The notes under the pieces were generated by a model that saw nothing but the letters and a program-made list of their open reading frames with translations, was not told where the DNA came from and did not search any database. This document shows positions 26,467 through 38,900 of a DNA stretch of 64,000 nucleotides, piece by piece. Positions within the stretch are counted from its first letter, which is position 1; the number at the start of each line of letters is the position of its first letter. The stretch is from the NCBI RefSeq assembly GCF_001625215.2, contig NC_030381.2, forward strand, positions 39,678,689 through 39,742,688, written 5' to 3'. Position numbers and translations under genes: made by a program. This DNA comes from Daucus carota subsp. sativus. Its lineage: Eukaryota > Streptophyta > Magnoliopsida > Apiales > Apiaceae.

Positions 26467-29175
26467 AATGGCAAGAACTTCTGCTGTGAGTTTTTGTCGA
26501 AATTCTTTGCTTGATTTGTTGTTTTACATCTTTTCTGTATCTCTTATTTGACAATGTGTTCAAGAATTGACAATAGTTGAAAGATCTATGTATGGTTATA
26601 TGTATATATGTACACTCCAGTTGCAATGTTTTATTAGCTCGGTTTTATTTTATTTTCCTTGTAAAACCATTGATTGGCAAGAATTATTGACACTGTTTAC
26701 TTGGGATCTGATTTCAAAATTTTCTTTTTAATACTTATTCCTGATGGTTGAGTACAAGTGTACAACTGTAATCTGAGAGTTGTTATTGTGAAAGTGGATA
26801 GTTTTAGTAGCATTCTTCGTTGCTGTCATGAAATGGTGATATATCTGTGCTTTATTCTTACTAGAGTTGCTGCTTTGAAGATATTATATGTCTAAGTTAT
26901 GTCATTAACGGTAATTCGTAATGCAGATTTATGCTTAAGTTACCATTTTGGCAGTGTCTATTTTGATCATTTGTTTCTCTATCATTAGCTCTCTAGTGTG
27001 CTAAGATGTAAATCGTATGGGTGTTAATTGCTAAATTTTCACATTGCATTGGATAATTCAGTTGATGACTGTTATGTCTTGTCATAACAGCATTGATGAA
27101 AATTGAATCTTCACTGGTGAGATAGATTCGGCATTGTTGTCAACATTACATTAGCCTAATCACACAGTGATACTGGCCTACTTTGGCACTATCAAGCATT
27201 TATTTTCTGCTGTTGGATATATTACCAGCTAAAAAGTGTGTCCCAAATTTTATGACAGATTGTGATTTTGCTTCTAGCACTTGCATCATTCAGCCAAAAT
27301 GAATTGGTGGTCAGTGGCCACTCAATCTGCCAAAAGACTAGCTCAGGAGCTGACAGGCCCCATAGCGTGACTATTACTGAATTTGGGGCAGTTGGGGATG
27401 GCGTCACCCTGAATACAAAAGCATTTATAAATGCCATGTACTATCTTACCTCTTTTGCAGACAAAGGTGGTGCAAAGCTTTTTATCCCTGCAGGTAAATG
27501 GTTGACAGGAAGCTTTATCCTTGTCAGTCATATAACTTTATGGTTAGATAAGGATGCAGTGATCCTCGGATCTATGGTAAGTGAGCTATCTATACATGCA
27601 TCTGTACATCTCTAATTATCTCCTAGCATATATGCAGTGCTTAGGTCAAAAATCATATTTTCTGATATCTTAGCAGAATACCAACCAAAGTATATTTAAT
27701 TTGTTCCAGATTTCGGATAATTGGCCAGTCATTGACCCTTTACCATCTTATGGTCGGGGGAGAGAGTTACCTGGAGGAAGGCATCGGAGCCTCATTCATG
27801 GATCTAACCTGACGGATGTTGTTATAACAGGTATATTGTCATTTTCCATATTGTGCTTTTCTTCAAGTCTCCTTTTATCTGTTGATAACGGAGTGTGCTT
27901 GCAGGTGATAATGGAACTATTGATGGCCAGGGAATTATATGGTGGAACTGGTTCCACAGTGGAATGCTAAATTATACTAGACCACATATGGTTGAATTGA
28001 TTGACTCAAAAGATGTGGTCATCTCAAATCTGACCTTCCTTAATTCACCCTTTTGGAACATCCATCCTGTTTACTGCAGGTTCTCATCTCTTCTCATTCG
28101 TTAACCATTAATTTTTTACCTTTAAAAATGCCAAAAAAAAAGTAAAAAAATATGAGTTTTCCAGCTATTAAGACTCTTTTGTTTTCCTTTTCTGAATGAA
28201 CAGTCAAGTTGTAGTTCAGAATGTCACTATAATTGCTCCCCTCGACTCACCAAACACAGATGGGATTAATCCAGGTTTGTTTCCTTAACTAAAACTATAT
28301 CATTTATTTGGTTAGATTAGTACTGATCCTGATATTTTGCTCTTTCCATAAATACAGAACGCAAAGCTTTATAGCATTTTAATAATATACTGTTATACTG
28401 CCACATTTATAATTTTCACATTTGATAGAGACATTATCTTTCACTGGACAAACAATTCTGAGCAATAGGTTTGTTATTGCCAGATTCGTCTGATAATGTT
28501 TGCATTGAGGATTGCTACATAAGAACTGGCGACGACCTAATTGCCATCAAAAGTGGGTGGGATCGATATGGCATAGACTTTGCTCGTCCTAGTACGAATA
28601 TAACTATCCACCGCCTTATTGGAGAGACAAATGTAAGTGCTGGTATTGCAATTGGAAGCGAGATGTCTGGAGGTGTATCAGAAATCTTTGCAAAAGATAT
28701 ACAGATATTCAATTCAAAAAGAGGCATTGCAGTGAAGACCTCTCTTGGGCGAGGTGGATATGTTAGAGCTGTTTACATATCTGGTGTAACCCTGAAAAAT
28801 GTCCAAGTTGCTATAGAGTTTAATGGTCAGTATGGGGAACACCCGGATGAGACTTATGATCCGCAAGCTCTTCCCAAAATATTGGAGGTGACCATTCATA
28901 ATGTAACAGGAGATAATGTTACTGTGGCAGGCCATTTAGAAGGAATAAAAGGAGACGATTTTCTAAATATCTGCCTATCTGATATTAATCTCCGTGTGAC
29001 CTCAGGCTCTCCATGGAGATGTTCATATGTTGGAGGATTTTCAGATTTTGTTTCTCCAGACACTTGTAGGCCTCTCAAGCGCAAGATATATCCCGAGTCA
29101 AATTGCTACCTTCTATCAAATAACTTGCGTAGTGTCTCTATCCCAAACCGAATCCCCAGATGGAAATCTTGGTAG
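26467..29175 (+). CDS. Polygalacturonase-like protein (GH28, pectin-lyase fold)
   Basis: Secreted GH28 right-handed beta-helix protein of the type annotated as probable polygalacturonase, which hydrolyses homogalacturonan in the cell wall. Exons: 26467-26484, 27259-27576, 27710-27830, 27905-28079, 28204-28274, 28484-29175 (464 aa). Exon 1 codes only six residues (MARTSA) and joins a hydrophobic stretch to make the signal peptide. Conserved blocks are FGAVGDGVTLNT, GRHRSLIHGSNL, DNGTIDGQG, SPNTDGINPD and TGDDLIAIKSG. The usual GHG block reads GIAIGSEMSGG and the usual RIK reads GIAVKTS. Typical cysteines remain near the C-terminus. It belongs to the plant GH28 clade with GSEMSGG signatures. 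Activity is uncertain because the RIK arginine is absent. Confidence 0.9.
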
Positions 29176-29439
29176 AGGGATAATTAGACAGGTGTCGAGG
29201 GTGAAACCTTAATGTTTTCTCTTTGTTGATTCTTATCGCTTCTGAATCAACTTCTGCTGAATCATAGAAGAATTTCTACTGATTAAAGGTTGAGGTAAAG
29301 GTATGCTCTTGTAACTTTGTGTGCAGTGAATAATCTGTGCGATTACTGATAGTGAAGTGGTGAAAAATATATTGCATTTGAAAATATTTTGTCTGCTTTG
29401 CTTTATTTTGGATTCGGGAGGGAGAGATAATTTATTTTA

Positions 29440-29660
29440 TGATATGAGGGCCATGTGGCGCGCCCTTATTATAATATTTTGTTAACAATTGTTCGCGCAA
29501 AGCGCGAGGGAAAAAAATATACTTGGGGTGTGCGGGCATAATTTATTAAATGGGGTGAGGGCCATGTGGAACGCGTTTATTATAATTTTTTGTGCACAAG
29601 TGTTCACGCAATGCGCAAGGAAAAAAAATACTTGGGGTGTGCGCAACAGCACCAGCGCAG
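29440..29660 (+). repeat. Tandem duplication, about 110-bp unit, downstream of polygalacturonase gene
   Basis: Two copies of a unit containing 'gagggccatgtgg', 'ttattataat', 'tgttc(g/a)cgcaa(a/t)gcgc' and 'acttggggtgtgcg' start near 29448 and 29559. In the first copy the core cgcgc-aaa-gcgcg can form a hairpin. No coding potential is supported. Confidence 0.7.
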
Positions 29661-29944
29661 CCTATTTATTGGTCTCGGCCAATATCTAGGATGGCCCTGT
29701 TATATTCTTCGTGGTGCTGAAGGTTGCGCACAAAAAAAACGAATGCCTGCTTACAAATTATTTCTCTTACAGTCATACTAAACAATAAAAAGGGTTGTGA
29801 TTACTGATAGTTGACTGCTGTATATAAACTTGGAAACAAGTTATGGCTTTTCAGGCAACTCTGAGTTAACACTTAATACTCTGGTCGTCGCAATTTGGTT
29901 TCTAAGATCATTATAGTTGCTCTTGGCCTTCTGTTAGTTAGTGT

Positions 29945-30115
29945 TAATGTTCCCAGAGGCCAGATCAGAAACCAGAATCTATAGTTCATTATAACTTGGT
30001 AGTCTGAATTTACAAGTTTTATTAGCTCAGTTGATGCTCCCAGAGGCCAGATCAGAAACCAAAATCTATAGTTCATTCTAATGTGATGGTCTAAATTAAC
30101 CTCTTTCATGACATA
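29945..30115 (+). repeat. Tandem duplication, about 86-bp spacing, upstream of chitinase
   Basis: The segment cccagaggccagatcagaaa followed by cc(a/g)(a/g)aatctatagttcatt appears at about 29954 and again at about 30040 with few differences. It lies in the intergenic region between the polygalacturonase and chitinase genes. Confidence 0.8.
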
Positions 30116-30561
30116 ATTGTTAGATCAATATACTTCTTAAATTTACATATCGACAAATTATGATGATACTCTTTTTCTTAAAAGTTTAGACGGAAGGTGC
30201 TTGAGTATTTAAATTTCCGAAAACCGGTCACTAAAAGAAGCACCTAACAATGAACTTCTTCTCCAGAAGGTTAGAAAGTTCAAGACACAATCTGCATTTG
30301 ACATTGCAAAAATCGAATTTATTTTCGAAAATGTCAAAACAGAAAAATTCTCCCCTCTAGGCGTTGAAAAAATCACCCAAGTGCCTCCATTGATATTATA
30401 ATCACATGATCAGTTAAGAAGATTCTCACAAGATTGACTGGTTCAAAGGGAATTGGGTGGTTGAAAACCAAAAGCAGACTCCATTTCTTACAACTCTTAA
30501 AAATAAAAATCGAAAGCTGACTTGTGACTTATTATACGCAAGCCACTGAGCCTAGAATCGC

Positions 30562-30568
30562 TATAAAA
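30562..30568 (+). promoter_or_regulatory. TATA box of the chitinase gene
   Basis: TATAAAA occurs 46 nt before the chitinase ATG at 30614. That spacing gives a short leader. It also excludes the upstream in-frame ATG at 30524, which would lie before the TATA box. Confidence 0.6.
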
Positions 30569-30613
30569 ACCCGTTCACTTCACAACAATGAACCATCCCC
30601 TAGCTACTTAGAA

Positions 30614-31969
30614 ATGGCACCACCTCTCTCAATTCCTCTATTGCTTCTCACAATACTAGTCTTTTCTAGCACATTGTTCTCTTCATCAGAAGCTAGAAAT
30701 GGTATCAAAATCTCCTCTTTAATCAGCCAAGACTTGTACAACTCGATTTTCTTACATAAGGATGATTCTGCATGCCCTGCTAAGGACTTCTACCCGTATT
30801 CCGCTTTCATTGAGGCAACTGAACGGTTTCCCAGGTTTGGAAGCTGCGGTAGCCTGGCTACCAGAAAGCGGGAAATAGCTGCGTTTCTGGCTCAAATCTC
30901 TCATGAGACGACCGGGGGGTGGGCGACTGCACCAGATGGACCGTATGCCTGGGGCTTGTGCTTCAAGGAGGAGGTTAGTCCTGGTAGTGATTATTGTGAC
31001 TCGAGTAATCAGCAATGGCCTTGTTATCCTAACAAAACTTACCAGGGCAGAGGACCTATTCAGCTTTCATGGTACTTGAATTCTTTCGAAACTCAAATTA
31101 TTTTAGTTATTTTCATGTTAAATTACCTTCTGCCTGTAGTTTGTTCATATGAGTCACGCATGCAGACATCTAGTGAGCTTACTTCACGAAAAAACTTAAA
31201 ACAAAATAGAAATTTTGATTTTAAGGTTTGGTCGCTTGACATGGTATGAGAGTTCACTCTCATGTCTGACCTCCAATATTCTCACAATTCATTAAGGAAA
31301 TGAATACAAGTTCATGTTCCAAAGATTTTTCCACTCTCGTCTCGACCCATAAATGGGTTTTTGAGCGAGAGGAAATTTTAGAATATAAAATGATCATGAT
31401 AATTCCTCCTCTCAACAGCATGAGATTTTGGGAGAATTGGTCACTTGACAAAAATATGTTATTTTCCTCGCCGTTTGATCTTAAATGACCATAAAGAGAA
31501 AGACAAGTTGTTTGGTAAAAGTAGAGTATCATATGATGAAATTACAATTTAATTTTGTGAATCCAATAAATAATGTGAATATGGTTGGCCTATAAAATGC
31601 AGGAACTACAACTACGGTCCTGCTGGAAAGGCCTTAGGATTCGACGGTCTCAGAACTCCAGAAATCGTTGCCAACAACTCAGTAATCGCGTTCAAAACCG
31701 CCCTCTGGTTCTGGATGACCGAGCAGAAGCCTAAGCCATCGTGCCACGATGTCATGATCGGACGCTACAAGCCGACTGCTGCTGATATAGCAGCTAACCG
31801 GACCGCGGGATTCGGGTTGGTGACAAACATAATCAATGGAGGGCTAGAATGTGGCATTGGGAGTGACTCAAGAGTGAATGACAGAATTGGTTTTTTTCAG
31901 AGATATGCCAAGCTGTTTAATGTTGACACTGGAAGTAACTTGGATTGTGCATCCCAGAAATCATTTTAA
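30614..31969 (+). CDS. Class II chitinase (GH19), secreted
   Basis: Secreted endochitinase that hydrolyses beta-1,4-N-acetylglucosamine polymers, usually a defence protein. Exons 30614-31071 and 31603-31969 give 274 aa. Residues 1-27 form a signal peptide ([17 protein letters not shown]...). The mature chain starts directly with the catalytic domain. No chitin-binding (CBM18) domain and no hinge are present, hence class II. The catalytic block reads [19 protein letters not shown] with the acid glutamate in HETT and the second glutamate in [16 protein letters not shown] spans the intron, and [10 protein letters not shown] and a C-terminal LDCASQKSF follow. Cysteines match the class I/II pattern. 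The start was chosen over the in-frame ATG at 30524 because the hydrophobic signal begins at 30614. The Arabidopsis neighbour of PPOX1 is also a GH19 chitinase. Confidence 0.93.
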
Positions 31970-33989
31970 TCACTGTTTTTCATTTCTTGCCTCTAACTTT
32001 AAATTTCTACACAAAATGTATTAAGATTGCTGTTTGTGTGCAAAGAGAAGCTAATTCTGCTGAATTTTATTTTATAAAGGTCAATTCTGCACAAAATGTG
32101 AAATGTTTATTTTATTAACACAGGTGCATGCATGTGCATGATCAGAGCAGCACTACAAAAAAAATTAGACAAATACAAGACAAACTAAAACTTTAATAAA
32201 CTAATCATGTTTAAAATATATTCCGGTCATTGTAGCTCACTCTATAGATCAAGTCACATATTCAATAAACTCACATATTCATTTTATATTATTTTAACTA
32301 ATTATATTAGTCAAAACTATTTTAGGAAACAATCTAAATTCTAAATTATTTTCCCTACTTCGAAATGGAATACAAAAGAAAGTAAACAAAAACCGGAGCA
32401 TGCTAATTTTCAAAAAAAAAAAAAAAAAAGGAGCATGCTCTATACCTATGTTCAGTTGTCCTGAAATTCAGAGAAAATAGAGCGGGGTCTATCTCTCCTT
32501 TTGTTGTCAGCAGTCTACATAATCTATATATCCTTTTCATTGAAATTATCCCATTCAAATCAGTACAGTAAAAAAATGAAAATTGGACTTAATCATCAAA
32601 AATAAGAAACATGTTAAAATTGAAAATATGTTTTAATTAGAGATTGATTGAATTGATCAGAGATTAATCGAATAATTAACTGAATAATCGAAATTTCAAT
32701 CATTTCAACTAGTTACGAAATAAAAAATTAATCATAATTAATTACCGATTTTAGAGCGGTATGTTGTATACTTACAGCTGAAGTTGTAATGGCCGTGTTT
32801 GTGGGAGTTTTTTCTGAAAATTTAAGGTCTTAATTTTCTTTTTTAAACATTACATATTATTATAAATTTTTTGATATAAATGTTAAGAAGATATTTTATG
32901 TTCGTTATTTAGAAGAAGAAAAAAAAGACTCGTTACAAAAAAAAGTGGTCTTCTATTTACTTTTCTTCATAAATAAATACTTATTTCTGAAAAATAAATT
33001 TAGGCAAACAGCTATAATATATGCTTCGGTCTGACCTGGAAGCTCATAAATAAAATAAGTCATTTCTGTATTTTGTGAATTCCAGAACAGTCTAATAATG
33101 AGTTTATTTCAATTACTTGCTTCATGCTTTTCAGCTTTGGCAGGACGGCACAAGAATAATTTTCTTTTTTCTTTTTTGCTCAAGTCATGGGAATCAACTT
33201 TGACAGAGCCAAGCTGAAGCTGGGTTTAAAAAAACAATCAAGTGGCAGTGGCACCCATTTATTTTGTGTTTCTCTGCCTTGCCTTGACAAATTTACAATT
33301 CATTGACAGTTTTTAATGGTTATATAAAGAATGATGCACTACTACTCACCTAAATCAATTGGTGCAACTCTTATCAGAAAAAATAATTCAATTGGTGTAA
33401 CTAACTATGGCCGTCTACTAGTTCTGACTTCAGAGCCATCTCTTGTTCGGTGCTGTAGTATTTAAATTTAGACCATATGCGATAAATTCATTGTATAGCC
33501 ATAATAAAATATATCTCTCTTGTACTTTATCCCATGAAAACATAAACTAAATGAAGTGTAAATTTAATTTTAGTAATAAAAACAGAGCAAGTGCTAAAAA
33601 TCAAAATTATGTAAATAGAGTCACGCTCTTTTAGTGCACACTAAATCATATAAGAAAATTCACCTCTATTGTGGGCATAACTAATAATGAGACCCGACTT
33701 GGTGCATCCTAGAAATGATTTTGATCCAAATACTTTACATAGTTGATTATCTACACAACTTTGCACTAGAAAAAACTGAAATTACGTCTAGACCACTGCC
33801 AGAGGATACATGCTAGAATGGCAATACTTCAGCTCCGAATCAAGAGACAACTTACAAACTTACTCACAAATAAAATTTACTCCGAGCTCTGGCCTCTTGA
33901 GCCAACAATTAGAGTATCGTGATATATTCAGGTCATTTCTATTCTCCGAGCATACTACTAATTGCAGCAATTTATACCAAAAACTATAC
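31970..33989. other. Intergenic region between chitinase and PPOX1
   Basis: Convergent 3' flanks of two genes. Includes an A-run at about 32410-32430 and AT-rich sequence with no supported gene or clearly bounded element. Confidence 0.5.
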
Positions 33990-35890
33990 TTACTTGTACT
34001 GATATTGTTGCAAAAATTTGTTAACATCAGATGCAACTTCATAGGCACCCTCCACACATCGACCCAAAGCTACACCCGAGACAAAATTTCCCCCGAGAAA
34101 TATACCCTTAAACCCACCATTACTGAGAGCAGCTTTCGCAGAATCCACAATATCCAAATGACCGATTAGGAACTGTGGAATAGCTTGCGGCCATACTCGC
34201 ACCCCCAATGCTAAAGGTTCTTTTGCAGTAGGATTTATCAGCATCTTTCGCAGGTCACGGTCAACTGCTTCCACAAGTTGGCTCTCAGTCTGTGCAGTTA
34301 AAATGTAATTATTATCGCAACGGGAAAATATAAGAGAGAACTGACACACACACAAACACATACACATATATGCAAAATCAGACAGGTTTAAGAGACAGAA
34401 AACAATTGAAAAGGAAAAACCGTTCTTACTAGTGACTCTTAAATTGATTGCCAGGTTCACATGCAGCTGTTTTCAGCATATGAGCATGATTTCTGGTTTA
34501 TAGAGCTTCAGAAGTGTGTGTCATAAAGTAAAATTGAGATGATATTCATTCATTTACACGAGTTATGTATTAATTTTTTTTGTTTCGTTAGGTACATATA
34601 TCTCTAGTGCTCAAGCAAACAAGGTAAATCTATTGGATACCAGACAAACTAAAGAGCTCAATCCATAGATATATTGCAGACAGATATCAAAAGTATGTGT
34701 CATGTTAACTTAAAGTTGTGCGATCTAACACTTCATTCAAATTTTAAGTCCTATCTTCATGTTAGCATATATATAAATGATAAGCAATCACAAATGAAAG
34801 GAAAAATTTGTCACCAAAGCATGCAAACTATCCAACTAGATGAACCGACTAGAAGACTGAGTGCCAAATCATCACAATGGGAAAAATATGCAATTTGACA
34901 TGATCACAAGTGCGGGAGTACTTTAGTGCCAGTGCCCAAGACATTTGCTCTGGGAAAGTGGTAATTAATGACTTCTCATACTACTCAACTGGCATACCTT
35001 GGATAAGATTCCAGTATTTGTTGCCCCGCCAATATAGTTGAGGAGCAGGATTCTTCCAGGTGGTGCTCGATTAGGAAAAAGCGACGAGCTGTATATAGTT
35101 CCTGCAGGATCATACAAACCAACAAGTTTCAAAAACAGAACACTCAAATTTAAGTTAAAAAGGCACAATTATTTTTCCTTGAGAAACTAAAACTAAACTT
35201 TTAGAATGTGACTGGTAAACTGCCTACAAACAGCAGGGTGAATTATTCAAGTAAGATGAAACTCTTAGGGGGCATTTGCTGGTGGGTGGGAATGGGAATG
35301 AGGGGTAAGGTATCATTTTTCTTTTTCTGGGGGGAGGGGGGATGGGAATAGGAATGACTTGGTATACCACGGGGTGTGGAAGGAATGAAAAACCCACAGA
35401 GGTTGTGTTCACTTGGATGGAATGGTAACAAAATTATAAAGAAGTTTTATGGAGAAATAAAGAAATTATGAGGCAATAATGACTAAATACGAGAAAGTTT
35501 AAAATTTGTATTGCAAACGTGAAGAAGAAATGGAATGAGCATTCCTTCCAAAACATGTGGGTAGATTTCTAGTTCAAATTAGGGGTGGCAATTGTGGGTA
35601 ACAGGTTCGGGTTGGGTTGTCTTACCCGGTCCAGTTTTTGAGTCGACCCGAACCTGAAACGGGTTGAAAATTTCAACCCAAACGGGACCTGTTCAGTACT
35701 CGATTAACCCGAAAATGAACCGTTTTGACCCAAAATTTATTAAAAACTAATTATTTTGATTATAAAAATTATATTTATTACAATATTTTAAATATATATA
35801 AATAATAATTTAATGAGAATATATGTGAATAAATATATAATAAATGTATGTAATTTTGTAACATAAATATATATGATTAACATAATATAT

Positions 35891-35923
<33 letters not shown>

Positions 35924-38900
35924 AATATTTCGTGTCGGGTTCGGGTACATTGGGTCAATCCAAACCCGACCTCGAGTTTTTCGGGTGAAAGATTACCCGA
36001 CCCGAAATATAAAATCCCCGACCCTACTTCGTATTTATTCGTGTCGGATTTCGCCACCCCTGGTTCAAATAGTTTGGAATGGAATGATTAAATGAATGAA
36101 AATTTTAGACATTTTCTCTAATCACCTCAAATTTATAGTACAAATTCATTTCATTCTCCCCTCATTCCGTTCCATCCAAGTGAACGCAACCTAAGAGGGG
36201 AGTAAGGTTCCCTCCGTACAACAAAATTGCTAACACATGATTTTGAGGTTCTGATTCCTGTAGCCAGGTTCATTAACTATGAACCAAACATCCCCTTAAT
36301 CAATCCTGGATAAACATTTCTTATGGAAGATAATGCAACATGTGAACCTTGCGCTGCTAGAATCACCAGTCCTTAACTTATCCAGAACTAGGACAATCCA
36401 TTAGATTCACTCTTATTCACAAAAATATTCTCCCAGAAGGCATATTAATAAACGGGTTGGGTTCTATGGAGAACTCAGATATCATATTTTTCATTCAAAA
36501 TATATGTGTTCTGCCAATTAAAACACAATAATGAGGAAAAACATGCACTTGCAAAAATAAATTATGAAAAACAGTATATAGAACACGTGCATGTTATGTA
36601 CAGGACATAGCAGTTCTATAATTTGTGTTCTATAAAATTCATGACATTATTTATCAAAGTTTAATATTTTATGCAAACAAAAAGTTAATAAGGAGACTGT
36701 TTTATGCAATTGAAGCAAAAAATAGCAGAAAAAAGTTGACAACACATAAATGAGAGGATGAGTTTTACAAAACATGTGAAAAGACCGCAACAGAAAAAAT
36801 GAGTCGATTCGGGCATGTGTTTTATGTAATATCCTCATACTCCCTCCGTCCCCCTGTCCCCCTGGATAGTATACATTGGGGGACGGGGACGCGGCACGGA
36901 CTTTAATGCTCCTGTAAAGTATAGTTGTGCAATTTATTTTTAAAATTTTCTTTTTTTGAAATAAAGTTTGGATGTTAAATTTTTATTCATAAGAAAAAAA
37001 TCTCAAAAATAAGTTACGGAACTATATTCTATAAGAGTATTGAAATGCGTGTCGAGCAGTTGAAAAGAAACGTATAGAATTATAAGGGACAGAGGGAGTA
37101 GTTCTCTAAGAAAACAAAGCATTCACTTGATTGAATTCATCACAGAACCATAAAAGGTATTCACCACTATGCTGACACACACGTTAAACTAAATAATGAA
37201 AGTTTACCCAATGTTTCCACCCCCTGGGTACGCGGTATCAACTGTCCAAACCCCTTTAGTTTACCATCAATCAAACATTCAGTACGAACAGCCTCTTCTG
37301 GATACGAAACAGATACTGCTGCAACTGGGGGGTAATAAAGTTTTGATAGTGCCTCTGCTGCAACAACCTGTGATATAAATGACCAGGAGCATGGCACATT
37401 AAGTATAAGAAAAAGAGGTCTATCAAGATTACTGACAACTGCTTACCAGTATATATTCCACAAAATCCATGTTCTGATTTTTGGAAAAAGCAGATATCAC
37501 CATACCCAGATCACAAAAATTTTGATTTGGTGACACAACTTAAATGGAAATTTCAAGCCTAAAAAAAGTGCTTTCTATGTGAATGTGGCACATTAAGTCA
37601 TAAACACGTCTATTGAGCCTGTCAACAAGACTTGACATGTTTCTGGAACAGAAATTTGAAATATATAATTCCTTAGCTAAATGCATGTTATATTTTAGGC
37701 TCAAGCTTTCAGGGAAATCTCCAAAGGACCAGTTCATAGTTGTAGAGACAGAAAATTTTATGCCTTGGAAATGAAATAAATGTCCCGCAGTTATATTTTC
37801 TGTATCAGCAGGATATACCAGAGTTGAGAACTCCAGGGAGAGAATAGTAAAAGGTCATCATAAGAAGCAAAGTAATAGCATAATTTATTTAATTTTGAAC
37901 AGAACTACATATATATGCATCTAAATCTGCTATCTACTTGCACAGGCACGAATTAGTAAGATTCCTATTGGTCATTAGCACACTGATTTGTATGCAATAT
38001 TCTTATCTTTCCTGCATTACTAATGAATCATACCGAGACAGGACGCAGTAAAGTGCTGGCTATGTGGGATGGGACAGTCATGACGACAGTTTTACTCTGA
38101 ACTGTAACTGGCCCTTCTGGTGTTTCATATGTCAAAGTGTAACTTTCATTTTCCAACTTCTCTATGCTTGAGAGCTTCCAAGATAATTTCACTTTATTAC
38201 CCAACCTAAGAAAATATATAAGCATACATGATCAGTAAACATTTTATGAAATAAGAATTGTGCATGCATTTTGAGGGAAGTATTGTTGTCAAGAATGAAA
38301 AGTTAATCATCTAACTTGTATTGTTTTCCCATGAGGCACTAATTCAATACGCACCTTTTAGCAATTGCATTAGGTAACATAGTCAAGCCTTTCCTAAATG
38401 ATCCAACCGTTTGACCCTTTGGTTTTGGCAAGCGCCTGTAAGGTTAACATGATTCAGAGCATTGAACGTAATAAGAAAAATGAAAATTTCATTATAATCA
38501 CTGTACATAGAAGTAAACCATAAATAAGTAGACCAGCATATTATATTATTACGGATCTCGGGGAGGCTTTGAGGAACTCTTCTTCTCCTGGATAGCTTTA
38601 AAGGCTCCACCTATGATGCTACCACCATTTTGCTCTAGCTTCCAAACTTTACCAAATGCAGCTTTCATACTCAATTTTGAAGGATCTCCAGCATAAACAC
38701 CTGCATGCATATAAATCATTTTTGTCTGTTATGTCAATAATTTAATCTGTATTTTTCTTTATATGAAAAGTACCAAAATACGCACTCCCTTGTGCTGTTA
38801 CAGAACTACATATACATATCTATGTCTTTAAGCTTTCTTACTTCCAAAACTGCAGATGGTTAAGGTATAACTACAGAATGAACATGACAGATTTTTTCTT

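Larger units (their letters stand above)
35268..36295. mobile_element. Outer Tourist-like element of a three-level nest in PPOX1 intron 7
   Basis: Left end gggggcatttgctgg and right end (reverse complement) ggggatgtttggttc form an imperfect inverted repeat. Both sides carry TTA (35265-35267, 36296-36298), the PIF/Harbinger target. The element is interrupted by another MITE at 35401-36191. Confidence 0.65.

Noticed and set aside
29490..29540. Hairpin cgcgcaaagcgcg as a possible Helitron 3' end
   Set aside because: No CTRR terminus follows at the right distance (sequence reads CTTG) and no 5' TC end was found; kept as a tandem repeat only.
30524..30613. Upstream in-frame ATG extending the chitinase by 30 residues
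   Set aside because: It precedes the TATAAAA at 30562 and would bury the signal peptide; the ATG at 30614 begins a normal secretory signal.
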